Shown one piece after another: positions 50,975 through 60,587 of a stretch of 64,000 nt of DNA; position 1 is the stretch's first letter, and every line of letters begins with the position of its first letter. The translations under genes and the position numbers were made by a program. The stretch comes from an uncultured Clostridia bacterium (GTDB taxonomy: Bacteria; Bacillota; Clostridia; UBA1381): NCBI GenBank assembly GCA_947591315.1, contig CANQDD010000005.1:1-64000 (forward strand). Direction: 5' to 3'. The notes below the pieces were generated by a model that made no database searches, was not told the origin of the DNA, and worked only from the letters and a program-made list of their open reading frames with translations.

Positions 50975-51003
50975 ATTTTAGCATAGGGGACTTTATTTGT
51001 CAA
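50975..51003 (-). promoter_or_regulatory. glnA promoter
   Basis: Minus strand TTGACA-N17-TAAAAT. Confidence 0.75.
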
Positions 51004-51051
51004 GGCTTTTTTGTGCGGAGGATGTGTGTCCGATATGTAAAAGTATTTTTG

Positions 51052-51080
51052 TTGAATTGTAAAATATTGTATGATATATT
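51052..51080 (+). promoter_or_regulatory. Promoter of the small toxin-like mRNA
   Basis: TTGAAT-N17-TATATT. Confidence 0.6.
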
Positions 51081-51157
51081 ATTGTTGCCGTAAAATTTTA
51101 CGGCGGATAACATAGGAGCGGCGGCGGCTGTTTCGACACTCTCGTAAAGGGGGTGTT

Positions 51158-51229
51158 ATGATGGACATAGTATTTCAGCTGATAATTTTAATTGTCATCT
51201 TGGAAATCATCAGGAACATAAAGAAATAA
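51158..51229 (+). CDS. 23-aa hydrophobic peptide, putative type I toxin
   Basis: MMDIVFQLIILIVILEIIRNIKK; AAAGGGGG RBS upstream; single TM with a basic tail. Confidence 0.6.
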   Translation: MMDIVFQLIILIVILEIIRNIKK

Positions 51230-51317
51230 GCCGCCCCATTCGCTACAATGAGGCGGCAGTTAGGTTAATGACCTAACTAACACCAATTTGCGGAACGGTC
51301 AAAACCGCTCCTTTGTT
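51230..51317 (-). ncRNA. Putative antisense RNA (type I antitoxin) overlapping the toxin 3' UTR
   Basis: Minus promoter TTGACA(51352-51347)-N17-TATAGT(51329-51324); terminator GCCGCC...GGCGGC then TTATTTCTTT on minus. Confidence 0.55.
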
Positions 51318-51348
51318 ATCTTTACTATATCATACGATTTTAATTTTG

Positions 51349-53418
51349 TCAATATTTCTTTTTGAGAAGCACACCCGCGCCGCAGAAATCGCCGTTCGGG
51401 TAAACGGTTAAAACGCCGTTGTTTACTTCAGCTTTAATGTCCGTATCGGAGTACACGTCCGTAATATTGCACTCCCCCACCGGCACGGATATTGTGTTCG
51501 GCGCGTTTTTAAAGGTGTGTATTACGCAGAGCGAGGCGCTGTCGTTTGTGCGAACGACCGCCTGATACCCTTCGGGGTGGCGGTACGATGTCACGTTTTC
51601 ACGGTAAATGCGCGTAAAGCCGTTTTTAATCACCGGCGCGGCTTTTTTGTAAAATGCTGTGCCGCGGTCTATCGCGTCCCACTGCGCGTCCGACAAATCG
51701 GTCACGTCGCCCGACAGACACAATCTGCCCAAAAACGCCGCCGACACGCTGTAGGCAATTCTTTTCACCGTGTCGCTCTTTCTTATAACGCACCATATCT
51801 GGCTTTGGCGCGGCAGTATCGCGCGGTGCAGATTGGCGGCGATTATCGGTATTTCAACGCACTCGTGCGCGTCCGAAAACGACGCCATCGACGAGAGCGC
51901 CATAAACGACGGTTCGAGCCTTCCGCCGCCCGACGCGCAGTTTTCAATCACAAGTCCGTCGATTTCACGCTTCATTTTTTTGAAAAAATCCTGTCCCGCG
52001 AGCTGGTTAAGGCGCAGTCCCTCGCCGAGACTGTCACTGTTATCCACGCCTATGCCTATCGTTTCGTTGTGGTCGACCTTTATGTACTCAAACCCGTTTT
52101 CCTTCATGAAATCTATGACGCGCTCGGTAAGATACGCCTTCACCCACTCGTCACTCATATCCCAAAAACGTCGGTTCACGGTCGTGAGTGTCACGCCGTC
52201 GCGCTTTAAGAGATGCTCCTCATTATAATAAGCGCCCGACCTCTCGCCCACGTTTTCAATCTCAAACCATATACCTGCCTTCATGCCGCGCGATTTTATA
52301 AGGTCGACGGTCGCTTTTATTCCGTCGGGGAAAAGCGTCTCGGACGGAACGTAGTCGCCCATGCTTATGTCCCACCTGACGCCGTCCTCCTTGAACCAAC
52401 CGCAGTCAATCACAAAATAATCTATTCCCTTCCCGTCTATCGCGTCGAGTATGGCGGCGATATTTTCGTGTGACGGATTGCCCCATGTGGTGCAATACTC
52501 ATTGAATATCACGGGCAGACCTTCCTCGCTTTCGGAAACGTCGAGCGCGTCCTCCTGCGCCTCGTTAAGGCAAGCGGCTATATCGTCAATATCTCCCCTG
52601 CAAACGCTTATAACCGCGTCGGGAGCGGTAAACGTCCCGCCCGCTTTTACGGTTTTTATCCAGTGTCCGAACTCACGGTCGGCAAGTCCGCCGGATATTC
52701 CCACGCCGTCATCGGCGCGTGTGATTTCCATCTGCCACGACGACGGGCAGCCAATTCTCGCGCCCCAAATCAAGCCGTTTACCGTGTCCTCGACGGCTAT
52801 GAACGGTATGTAATTTTTCGCGGGCATCGAGCCTGCCTGTCCGAAACGCACACTTTTGTAATGCCCCATTGTCCAGCTATCCTCGAGAAGCAAGTCCTCA
52901 AGCGATTCGGTCACAAGCCGCGCCTCCATGCTCCATTTTGAGCGCAGGCGGTGGAGTTTCAGCGTATTTTCGCCCGCGCCCTCGATATACGGCGATATGC
53001 CGCACAGCGCGAACGACGACAGCATTTCGAGCTTTATATCGTTTCCCGAATTGTTCGTAAGCTCGGTGCACACAGTGAGGTAACATCTGCCCTCTTTATG
53101 CGCGAGCGTGTGTTTGATTTCTATACCGCTCTCCGATTTCAGATATGTCACAACCGTGCTGTCCGAAACCTCGCGGCGGTCGAGCTTCATGGCGTACGAG
53201 TCGGGACTTAATTTCATACTTTCGCCGCCGAGGTAGCTTCCGCCGTACACGCTCCCCGCTATTTTTACCTCCGCGAGCGGCATTACCCGTGCGCGGCGGT
53301 TTTTGAGCGGCATATCGGTGTCGGGCAGTATGCAAAGTCCGACCGTGCCGCTTTCCTCGTCCGTTATGTAACGCGCCGTTAACGCGCCGAATTTCTTTTC
53401 AAAAATATTTTCTTTCAT
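51349..53418 (-). CDS. GH36-type alpha-galactosidase
   Basis: IFNEYCTTWGNPSHENI, YFVIDCGWFKEDG, YIKVDHNETIG, ENCASGGGRLEPSFMALSSMASFSDAHE. Confidence 0.88.
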   Translation of the reverse strand: MKENIFEKKFGALTARYITDEESGTVGLCILPDTDMPLKNRRARVMPLAEVKIAGSVYGGSYLGGESMKLSPDSYAMKLDRREVSDSTVVTYLKSESGIEIKHTLAHKEGRCYLTVCTELTNNSGNDIKLEMLSSFALCGISPYIEGAGENTLKLHRLRSKWSMEARLVTESLEDLLLEDSWTMGHYKSVRFGQAGSMPAKNYIPFIAVEDTVNGLIWGARIGCPSSWQMEITRADDGVGISGGLADREFGHWIKTVKAGGTFTAPDAVISVCRGDIDDIAACLNEAQEDALDVSESEEGLPVIFNEYCTTWGNPSHENIAAILDAIDGKGIDYFVIDCGWFKEDGVRWDISMGDYVPSETLFPDGIKATVDLIKSRGMKAGIWFEIENVGERSGAYYNEEHLLKRDGVTLTTVNRRFWDMSDEWVKAYLTERVIDFMKENGFEYIKVDHNETIGIGVDNSDSLGEGLRLNQLAGQDFFKKMKREIDGLVIENCASGGGRLEPSFMALSSMASFSDAHECVEIPIIAANLHRAILPRQSQIWCVIRKSDTVKRIAYSVSAAFLGRLCLSGDVTDLSDAQWDAIDRGTAFYKKAAPVIKNGFTRIYRENVTSYRHPEGYQAVVRTNDSASLCVIHTFKNAPNTISVPVGECNITDVYSDTDIKAEVNNGVLTVYPNGDFCGAGVLLKKKY

Positions 53419-53422
53419 AATT

Positions 53423-53935
53423 TTACCTGAACATGTTTACTATATTGTTTAACGCGCCGAATGAAATAAGCGACATGATAAGTCCGGCTGTCATTACGCC
53501 GAGCGCGATAAACAGGAATGATTTTTTCGGTTTAAGTCCGAACATCACGGCGAGCAGGCTGCCCGTCCACGCGCCCGTTCCGGGCAGCGGTATCGCGACG
53601 AACAGGAACAGTCCGAGGTAGCCGTATTTTTCTATCTGCTCCGAGTGCTTCATCGCCTTGTTTTTCATCCATTCGGGGAATTTTTTAAGGTGTTTCTTCT
53701 TGCCCATCCACTCAAATATCCGCTCTATAAACAGCAGTATGAACGGTATCGGCAGAAGGTTTCCGAGCACCGCCGCGATATACGTCGGCACAAGGCTCGT
53801 GTGCAGCAAAAGCGGCGCTATAAGTATACTGCCCCTAAGCTCCAGGATAGGTATCATCGAAATTATAAATATTATAAGCTCGCCCGACAGCGAATTTTTA
53901 AGTCCGTCAACTATTACATTTACCAAGCCGTCCAT
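53423..53935 (-). CDS. COG2426-type small multidrug export protein
   Basis: IPILELRGSILIAPLLL...AIPLPGTGAWTGSLLAVMFGL. Confidence 0.85.
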   Translation of the reverse strand: MDGLVNVIVDGLKNSLSGELIIFIISMIPILELRGSILIAPLLLHTSLVPTYIAAVLGNLLPIPFILLFIERIFEWMGKKKHLKKFPEWMKNKAMKHSEQIEKYGYLGLFLFVAIPLPGTGAWTGSLLAVMFGLKPKKSFLFIALGVMTAGLIMSLISFGALNNIVNMFR

Positions 53936-54102
53936 TGTTTGTCCTCCTTATGTAATTAACATATCATATTGCATTATACAATTTTACAGTCCGTTCGTCA
54001 AGTAAAAGATTGCCGTAAAATCACTTCCTTTCTACGCTGCGCAAAACTACGTTTTGCTATGCTCCAACTTTCAAACAAGTTGTTCATTTTCAGACGCAAA
54101 AA

Positions 54103-54132
54103 GAGCAGGTAATCTTTTCAGACTATCTGCTC
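54103..54132 (-). terminator. Terminator of the MFS efflux unit
   Basis: Minus GAGCAG...CTGCTC followed by TTTTTG. Confidence 0.55.
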
Positions 54133-54176
54133 GGTGATGCCGCCGATGGGCGGTGGGTATTAAGTTGTAGCTTACA

Positions 54177-55481
54177 TCATCTTTTCACAGTCGATTCCGT
54201 AAATTCATATTTCCTGAGAATCTTTCTGAATATAAGGCATATAGTGATGCCCGCAATACCCAAAATAAACATAACAAGAGCGGCACCGGAGCCTTTTCCC
54301 ACTCCAAATATCCTTGCCAACAATCCGGCCGAATTTGTTTGTGCCATCAACGGCTCACAAACTTTGTCCACCATGAATCCGCCAACAACGGTGCCTATAG
54401 GAATGGTAAAAAACTGCATTGTGTTCCGACAGGAATAAACTCGCCCCTGCATTTCCGCCGGAATGGTATTGCGCAGGATTACATCGAGATTGGCACTCAT
54501 TATGGGAACAACCGACCACCCAATGATTTGAGCAATACACCACCATATTGGCGTCCGTGTAAATGCAAGAATGAAATTTTCTGTACCCAGAGAAAACAAC
54601 ATTGTCAGAAAAATAACCCGAATACGATTTTTAGGCGCAGGAAGTATGGTTGCCGCTAAACTTCCAATTAGTGTTGCAATCCCGGCGCACGACGTGACGA
54701 TACCTAACACTGCTTTTCCGCCATTTTCATGAGAAAGCACATAAGGAGGAAGCACTGCGTCAAACGCAGAAGCTACAAAGTTTACTCCTGCAAGAAACAG
54801 TATCAGCCAAAGGATTAAACCATTTTGACGCAAATAAGATAGACCGGCTTTTGCGCTCGATAAAACTGTCTCCCTTGAAACGTCTAAGCGTTGCGTTTCC
54901 AATGATGGAATATGCACACAGACCGCCAATGCCACAAAAGCTACAATAAAGGTCGCAAGATCCACGCCGATTACGCCGTCCATTCCTACAACCGCATAAA
55001 GTGATGTCGCAATTACAGGATGTAAAATTGTGACAAGTGAGTTTGAAAACGAGCGCAGACCACTTGTCCTTTGATATTGCTCTTTAGGTGTGATTAGTGT
55101 CATTGTTACTTCGCCGGCGGGTTGCTGTACCGTATTCATCAGACCACTCACCACATTCAGCACATACATATGAATGGGTAACAACGAATTCGTTTTTAAT
55201 AAAACAAGAACCAGAACGGAACAACCGGCAGCGAATGTATCGCAGACAAGCATTATTCGTTTTTTATCCCATCGATCAGAAAGAGCTCCGGCAAAAATGC
55301 TCATCAATACATATGGTGTATAGGAACATATGGACAGAAGCGCTGTTTGCAAAGCCGAGCCGGTTTTTTCGTATAACCATAATGTCAGTGCGAAACCTGT
55401 CATGGCACTGCCAAGCTGGGAAAGAGACTGCGTTGACCACAGGATTAAAAATGTTTTCAATTGTTTATAGTTATTCTTCAT
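54177..55481 (-). CDS. MFS efflux transporter (macrolide-efflux-like), probably acquired
   Basis: FLILWSTQSLSQLGSAMTGFALTLWLYEKTGSALQTALLSICSYTPYVLMSIFAGALSDRWDKKRIML; lower GC than neighbours. Confidence 0.85.
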   Translation of the reverse strand: MKNNYKQLKTFLILWSTQSLSQLGSAMTGFALTLWLYEKTGSALQTALLSICSYTPYVLMSIFAGALSDRWDKKRIMLVCDTFAAGCSVLVLVLLKTNSLLPIHMYVLNVVSGLMNTVQQPAGEVTMTLITPKEQYQRTSGLRSFSNSLVTILHPVIATSLYAVVGMDGVIGVDLATFIVAFVALAVCVHIPSLETQRLDVSRETVLSSAKAGLSYLRQNGLILWLILFLAGVNFVASAFDAVLPPYVLSHENGGKAVLGIVTSCAGIATLIGSLAATILPAPKNRIRVIFLTMLFSLGTENFILAFTRTPIWWCIAQIIGWSVVPIMSANLDVILRNTIPAEMQGRVYSCRNTMQFFTIPIGTVVGGFMVDKVCEPLMAQTNSAGLLARIFGVGKGSGAALVMFILGIAGITICLIFRKILRKYEFTESTVKR

Positions 55482-55523
55482 TTTGACTTTGCTCCTTTGA
55501 TTTATTGTCGTTTATCAAAATTG

Positions 55524-55591
55524 CAAAGTCTGAGGATGCGGGATTAAATCCCATTTCGCTCCATACAGTATCCTCAAACCTTGCATGGAGC
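55524..55591 (-). promoter_or_regulatory. Alternative hairpins in the MFS gene leader (attenuator)
   Basis: GCTCCAT/ATGGAGC (55558-55564/55585-55591); CAAGGTTTGAGGAT/ATCCTCAGACTTTG (55570-55583/55524-55537); GGGATT/AATCCC (55540-55552). Confidence 0.6.
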
Positions 55592-55612
55592 AAAAGCAAT
55601 CGCTAAAAACAT
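55574..55612 (-). CDS. 12-aa leader peptide MFLAIAFAPCKV
   Basis: ATG with GGGAGGT RBS 4 nt upstream, between promoter and MFS gene. Confidence 0.6.
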   Translation of the reverse strand: MFLAIAFAPCKV

Positions 55613-55658
55613 AGTTACCTCCCTAATCTAATTTATCGTTCTGTCTGCTTATGGAATG

Positions 55659-55687
55659 ATTATACCATACTTGCTGCAAAAAATCAA
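55659..55687 (-). promoter_or_regulatory. Promoter of the MFS leader transcript
   Basis: Minus strand TTGATT-N17-TATAAT. Confidence 0.6.
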
Positions 55688-55856
55688 TACGGCGGTCAAT
55701 TTTTGCACTTGCCGCTTATGTTAGCGATTTTTTGATATTTTTCAATTCAATTTCGTCGCGAGATTTCAATATTATGATACATTCAACACAATTTAAGAGT
55801 TATAGGTATTGCATTGATTTCATTTTGAGAGTATAATAAAAATACGGAGGGATATT

Positions 55857-56270
55857 ATGAGAATTATCGGTATAGATTACGGCGACGCGCGCGTCGGTAT
55901 AGCGGTGAGCGACCTGCTCGGCATTACGGCGCAGGGCGTTAAGACAATAAAAAATACGGGCATAAAACAGCTTCTCGGCGAAATCAAAGCCATCATAAAC
56001 GAGTACAAGCCCGAAAAAATAGTGATAGGTCTGCCGAAAAATATGGACGGCAGCGAGGGCTTCCGCGTGGACGCCACCCGCGATTTCGCGGAAAAGCTCA
56101 AAACGGTATACAAGGGTGAAATTGTGTTTTGGGACGAGCGCCTTTCGTCAATGGGCGCGGAGCGGTACTTAAACGAAACAAACACACGCGGCAAGAAGCG
56201 CAAGGCGGTGCTTGACACTGTTGCCGCGTGTATAATTCTCGAAGGGTATCTTTCGGCGCACCCAATGTGA
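55857..56270 (+). CDS. ruvX: Putative pre-16S rRNA nuclease / Holliday junction resolvase YqgF family
   Basis: RIIGIDYGDARVGIAVSDLLGITAQG, WDERLSSMGAERYL. Confidence 0.92.
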   Translation: MRIIGIDYGDARVGIAVSDLLGITAQGVKTIKNTGIKQLLGEIKAIINEYKPEKIVIGLPKNMDGSEGFRVDATRDFAEKLKTVYKGEIVFWDERLSSMGAERYLNETNTRGKKRKAVLDTVAACIILEGYLSAHPM

Positions 56271-56999
56271 TTACATGCGCGCGCCGAGTATTTTTTCAGC
56301 GTTTGCCACTCGCTCCTTTGTCGGCGGATCGATACCCTTAAGCGGGTACGGTATGCCGAGCGACTTCCATTTTGCCGCGCCGAGCGTGTGATACGGCAGT
56401 ACCTCCACTCTTTCGACATTTTCGAGCGTGTCAATAAATTCGCGGAGTTTTTTCAAATAATAATCGTCGTCGGTTTTGTCCGGCACAAGCACGTGTCTTA
56501 TCCACACGGGCTTTTTTATTTCCGACAAATACCTCAGCATATCGAGTATGTTTTCGTTGCCTCTGCCGGTAAGCTCTCTGTGGCGGCCACTGTCGATATG
56601 CTTTATATCGGCGAGAAAAAGGTCGGTTAAATCCGTAAGGCGGCGGAATTTTGAAAAGAACGGCTCCTCGCGTGTAAACGGCGCGCCGCTCGTGTCAACG
56701 CAGGTGTGGACGTTTTCTTTTTTCAGCTTTTCAAAAAGCTCGATTAGAAAGTCGATCTGCATAAGCGGCTCTCCGCCGCTTACCGTAACGCCGCCCTCAC
56801 GCTTCCAGTACGGGCGGTAACGCAGCGCTTTTTTCACAAGCTCGTCCGTGTCTGTGAGCGTTCCCGCCGTCATGCTCCACGTGTCGGGGTTGTGGCAGTA
56901 CATGCAGCGCATAGGACAGCCGGAAAAGAATATGACGTACCGTATGCCGGGCCCGTCGACTGAGCCGAAGCTCTCGAGAGAGTGAATGTATCCTTTCAT
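56271..56999 (-). CDS. pflA: Pyruvate formate-lyase activating enzyme
   Basis: SFGSVDGPGIRYVIFFSGCPMRCMYCHNPDTW. Confidence 0.94.
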   Translation of the reverse strand: MKGYIHSLESFGSVDGPGIRYVIFFSGCPMRCMYCHNPDTWSMTAGTLTDTDELVKKALRYRPYWKREGGVTVSGGEPLMQIDFLIELFEKLKKENVHTCVDTSGAPFTREEPFFSKFRRLTDLTDLFLADIKHIDSGRHRELTGRGNENILDMLRYLSEIKKPVWIRHVLVPDKTDDDYYLKKLREFIDTLENVERVEVLPYHTLGAAKWKSLGIPYPLKGIDPPTKERVANAEKILGARM

Positions 57000-57031
57000 A
57001 GTTTCCCTTTCATTTTATAAAAATAAAATTA

Positions 57032-57170
57032 GCCTCCCTTGTTAAAGGGAGGGGGACCGCCGAAGGCGGTGGAGGGATTCATTATAAAATTTGAGAAAGG
57101 AATCCCCCAGTCGGCTCCGCCGACAGCCCCCTTTGACAAGGGGGCCTCACGTAGATGTTCGCCCCTACAT
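57032..57170. repeat. Multi-hairpin intergenic repeat element between pflB and pflA
   Basis: CCTCCCTT-GTTA-AAGGGAGG; ACCGCC-GAA-GGCGGT; GTCGG...CCGAC; GCCCCCTTTGACAAGGGGGC; then CTCACGTAGATGTTCGCCCCTAC. Confidence 0.85.
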
Positions 57171-59428
57171 TACAATGTTTTATGGCACGTTCTCGCGATA
57201 ACGTCACGCTGCTGTTCCTCGGTGAGGTCGATAAATTTAACGGCGTAACCGGACACGCGTATCGTGAAATTCGCGTACTCCTCCTTTTCGGGGTGTTCCA
57301 TCGCGTCTATCAGCTTTTCCGTGCCGAACACGTTCACGTTAAGGTGATGAGCGCCCTGGTCGAAATATCCGTCAAGCACGTCCACGAGCCTCAGCTTCCT
57401 CTCATCATCGCTGTGACCGAGCGCGTCGGGTGATATCGTCTGCGTGTTCGATATACCGTCGAGCGCGAACTCGTAAGGCAGCTTCGCGACCGAATTGAGC
57501 GACGCCAAAAGTCCGTTTTTCTCCGCGCCGTACGACGGGTTCGCGCCCGGCGAGAGCGGTTCGCCGTCCTTTCTGCCGTCGGGCATACTCGCGGTAGCCT
57601 TGCCGTACACGACATTCGATGTGATCGTCAGTATCGACGTCGTCGGCTCGCTGTTGCGGTAGGTGCGGTAATGCTTTATCTTCTCTATAAATGTCTTTAA
57701 CAGCCACACTGCTATATCGTCGGCTCTGTCGTCGTCGTTGCCGTAACGCGGAAAGTCGCCCTCAGTCACGAAGTCGCAGATAATGCCGTCCTCGTTTCTT
57801 ATCGGCTGTACCTTCGCGTACTTTATAGCGCTCAATGAGTCAACAACGTGCGAAAAGCCCGCTATACCCGTGGCGAACGTGCGCCTTACGTCTGTGTCGA
57901 TAAGCGCCATCTGCGCAGCCTCGTAGTAATATTTGTCGTGCATGTAGTGGATCACGTTAAGCGTGTTCACGTACGTTTTCGCGAGCCACTCCATCATGTC
58001 GCAGTAACGCTCTATAACCTCGTCGTAATCGAGAACGTCCGACGTTACAGGTCTGTACGCCGGCGCGACCTGCTGACCGGTTTTCGCGTCGCGTCCGCCG
58101 TTTAACGCGTAAAGCAGACACTTCGCGAGGTTCGCTCTCGCGCCGAAGAACTGCATCTCCTTGCCCGTTTCCGTCGCGGACACGCAGCAGCAGATCGAGT
58201 AATCGTCGCCCCACACCGGACGCATTACATCATCGTTTTCATACTGAACGGAGCTTGTCTTTACCGAAATGTACGCGGCGTACTGCTTGAACGCTTCGGG
58301 GAGCTTCGACGAGTACAGCACGGTGAGGTTCGGTTCGGGCGACGGGCCCATGTTCTCCAGCGTGTGGAGGAAACGGAAATCGGTCTTTGTCACCATGTGT
58401 CTGCCGTCCTGTCCTATGCCGCCCATTTCGAGCGTAGCCCACACGGGATCGCCCGAAAAGAGCTGATTGTAGGAGTCGGGACGCGCGAATTTGACCATGC
58501 GGAATTTCATTACAAGGTGGTCGATAAGCTCCTGCGCCTCCTGCTCGGTGAGTATGCCGCGCTTTAAGTCGCGCTGAATGTATATGTCCAGAAACGTCGA
58601 TACTCTGCCGACGCTCATCGCCGCGCCGTTCTGCGTCTTTATAGCCGCGAGGTAGCCAAAGTAGAGCCACTGCACCGCCTCTTTCGCGTTCGTGGCGGGC
58701 TTTGAAATATCATAGCCGTAGATTGCAGCCATTTCCTTCATCTGACCGAGCGCTCTGTGCTGCATTGTTATTTCCTCGCGCAGACGGATTATGCCGTCGG
58801 TCATAACGCCGAAGCCGCAGTCGTTAAAGTCGCGCAGCTTCATTTCCATAAGGTAGTCGATTCCGTAAAGCGCGACGCGTCTGTAATCGCCGACGATACG
58901 TCCTCTGCCGTACGTGTCGGGAAGTCCCGTTATAATCTTGTTTTTTCTGACCGCGCGCATCTCCGGCGTGTACACGTCGAACACGCCCTGATTGTGGGTT
59001 TTGTGGTAGTCGTTAAATATCTTGTGCAAATCCTCCGAAGGCGTGTAGCCATACATTTTAAGAGACTCCTCCGCCATTCGTATGCCGCCGTACGGCATGA
59101 AGGCGCGCTTTAAAGGCTTGTCAGTCTGCAAGCCTACTATCTGCTCCAAATCCTTCATGCTCTCGTCGATGTAGCCCGGTCCGTAAGCCGTGAGCGACGA
59201 CACGACGCTCGTCTCCATATCGAGTACGCCGCCCTTAGCGCGCTCCTCCTTCTGAAGCTCCTTAAGCCTTCCCCAGAGCTTATTTGTCGCGTCGGTCGGC
59301 GGCGCGAGAAAGCTCTCGTCACCGTCGTAACGCTCGTAATTTTTTTGAATGAAGCTGCGGACGTTTATCTCCTGCGTCCACTTTCCGTCCTTAAAGCCTT
59401 CCCACGCGGGCTGTAAATTTTCTGACAT
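57170..59428 (-). CDS. pflB: Formate C-acetyltransferase
   Basis: [34 protein letters not shown] and [16 protein letters not shown]; start at [11 protein letters not shown] after GGAGGG. Confidence 0.96.
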   Translation of the reverse strand: MSENLQPAWEGFKDGKWTQEINVRSFIQKNYERYDGDESFLAPPTDATNKLWGRLKELQKEERAKGGVLDMETSVVSSLTAYGPGYIDESMKDLEQIVGLQTDKPLKRAFMPYGGIRMAEESLKMYGYTPSEDLHKIFNDYHKTHNQGVFDVYTPEMRAVRKNKIITGLPDTYGRGRIVGDYRRVALYGIDYLMEMKLRDFNDCGFGVMTDGIIRLREEITMQHRALGQMKEMAAIYGYDISKPATNAKEAVQWLYFGYLAAIKTQNGAAMSVGRVSTFLDIYIQRDLKRGILTEQEAQELIDHLVMKFRMVKFARPDSYNQLFSGDPVWATLEMGGIGQDGRHMVTKTDFRFLHTLENMGPSPEPNLTVLYSSKLPEAFKQYAAYISVKTSSVQYENDDVMRPVWGDDYSICCCVSATETGKEMQFFGARANLAKCLLYALNGGRDAKTGQQVAPAYRPVTSDVLDYDEVIERYCDMMEWLAKTYVNTLNVIHYMHDKYYYEAAQMALIDTDVRRTFATGIAGFSHVVDSLSAIKYAKVQPIRNEDGIICDFVTEGDFPRYGNDDDRADDIAVWLLKTFIEKIKHYRTYRNSEPTTSILTITSNVVYGKATASMPDGRKDGEPLSPGANPSYGAEKNGLLASLNSVAKLPYEFALDGISNTQTISPDALGHSDDERKLRLVDVLDGYFDQGAHHLNVNVFGTEKLIDAMEHPEKEEYANFTIRVSGYAVKFIDLTEEQQRDVIARTCHKTL

Positions 59429-59621
59429 GGCAATTCCCTCCACTTTTTATAACCACCGTATATAGCGGTTTGCACCGCTGTTTTCTCTTGTTTTATCCAA
59501 TATATTGATATTTATTCCTTTTGATTATACTAACATTATTGTCGCAGAAAGTCAAGATTATTCCAGAAATATATGCCCGTGTTTTCGTAGAATTTACACG
59601 GATAAATTTGTCATTTATTGG

Positions 59622-59798
59622 TCAGTTTTGCTTCCGCACAATCGTGTAGTCGTCGCCGCGGCGGTAATACGGGCACGCGTCGTTTCTGCCGTACACGAAA
59701 CGGTACATTTCGTCCTCATCGAGATCCATCGCGCACGCGTAACACTCGTATTCGTCGTCGTAATAATAGTTCATGCATTCCTCGCAGTTCGTTTGCAT
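59622..59798 (-). CDS. Small Cys-rich acidic protein (DUF6472-like)
   Basis: MQTNCEECMNYYYDDEYECYACAMDLDEDEMYRFVYGRNDACPYYRRGDDYTIVRKQN; start trimmed. Confidence 0.75.
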   Translation of the reverse strand: MQTNCEECMNYYYDDEYECYACAMDLDEDEMYRFVYGRNDACPYYRRGDDYTIVRKQN

Positions 59799-59892
59799 AG
59801 TTAACACCCCGCGGTTATTGTAACATATTTCCGCGCGCGAAACAACAGGTAATGAATAAATGAGCAATTTTTTGATTTTGCCTCACGCGATA

Positions 59893-59921
59893 TTGACTTA
59901 ACGGCTGTAATGATGTAAAAT
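59893..59921 (+). promoter_or_regulatory. Candidate mntP promoter
   Basis: TTGACT-N17-TAAAAT. Confidence 0.55.
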
Positions 59922-59988
59922 ACATAGGCGGCATACGCGGCAAAAAACACGCATAAAATAAACTATAATTTTCGGAAGGAACGGAAGA

Positions 59989-60549
59989 ATGGGAATTTTT
60001 GAATTGTTTGTGCTGGCGGTCGGTCTGTCGATGGACGCGTTCGCGGTGTCCGTCTGCAAGGGGCTGTCGCTCGGCAAAATAAACATAAAACATATGCTCA
60101 CGGCGGGCGCGTGGTTCGGCGGCTTTCAGGCTCTGATGCCGCTTATCGGCTACTTGCTCGGAACGCGGTTCGCGGAGTTTGTCGATATGTACGACCACTG
60201 GATAGCGTTCGCGCTGCTTGCGATAATCGGTCTTAACATGATACGCGAGGCTATTTGGGGTGGCGACGAGGACGTTGACGCGTCAATGGGGATAAAAACG
60301 ATGTTCCTTATGGCTGTCGCGACGAGCATAGACGCGCTCGCGGTCGGCGTGACGTTCGCGTTTCTCGACGTTGCGATCGTTCCGGCAATACTGTTCATCG
60401 GCTGCGTCACGTTTATATTGAGCGCAGTCGGAGTTAAGGTCGGCAGCGCGTTCGGTTACCGCTACAAAAACAAAGCCGAGATCTGCGGCGGCGCGATACT
60501 TGTGCTGCTCGGCGTGAAGATTCTGCTCGAAGGTCTCGGAGTATTTTAA
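59989..60549 (+). CDS. mntP: Manganese efflux pump MntP
   Basis: [36 protein letters not shown]. Confidence 0.93.
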   Translation: MGIFELFVLAVGLSMDAFAVSVCKGLSLGKINIKHMLTAGAWFGGFQALMPLIGYLLGTRFAEFVDMYDHWIAFALLAIIGLNMIREAIWGGDEDVDASMGIKTMFLMAVATSIDALAVGVTFAFLDVAIVPAILFIGCVTFILSAVGVKVGSAFGYRYKNKAEICGGAILVLLGVKILLEGLGVF

Positions 60550-60557
60550 GATATGAA

Positions 60558-60587
60558 ACGCCCGACATAACGTCGGGCGCGTTTTTA
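60558..60587 (+). terminator. Intrinsic terminator of mntP
   Basis: CGCCCGAC-ATAAC-GTCGGGCG CGTTTTT. Confidence 0.8.

Noticed and set aside
59880-59988. yybP-ykoY manganese riboswitch upstream of mntP
   Set aside because: The promoter-to-start distance is only about 60 nt and no conserved yybP-ykoY core was seen.
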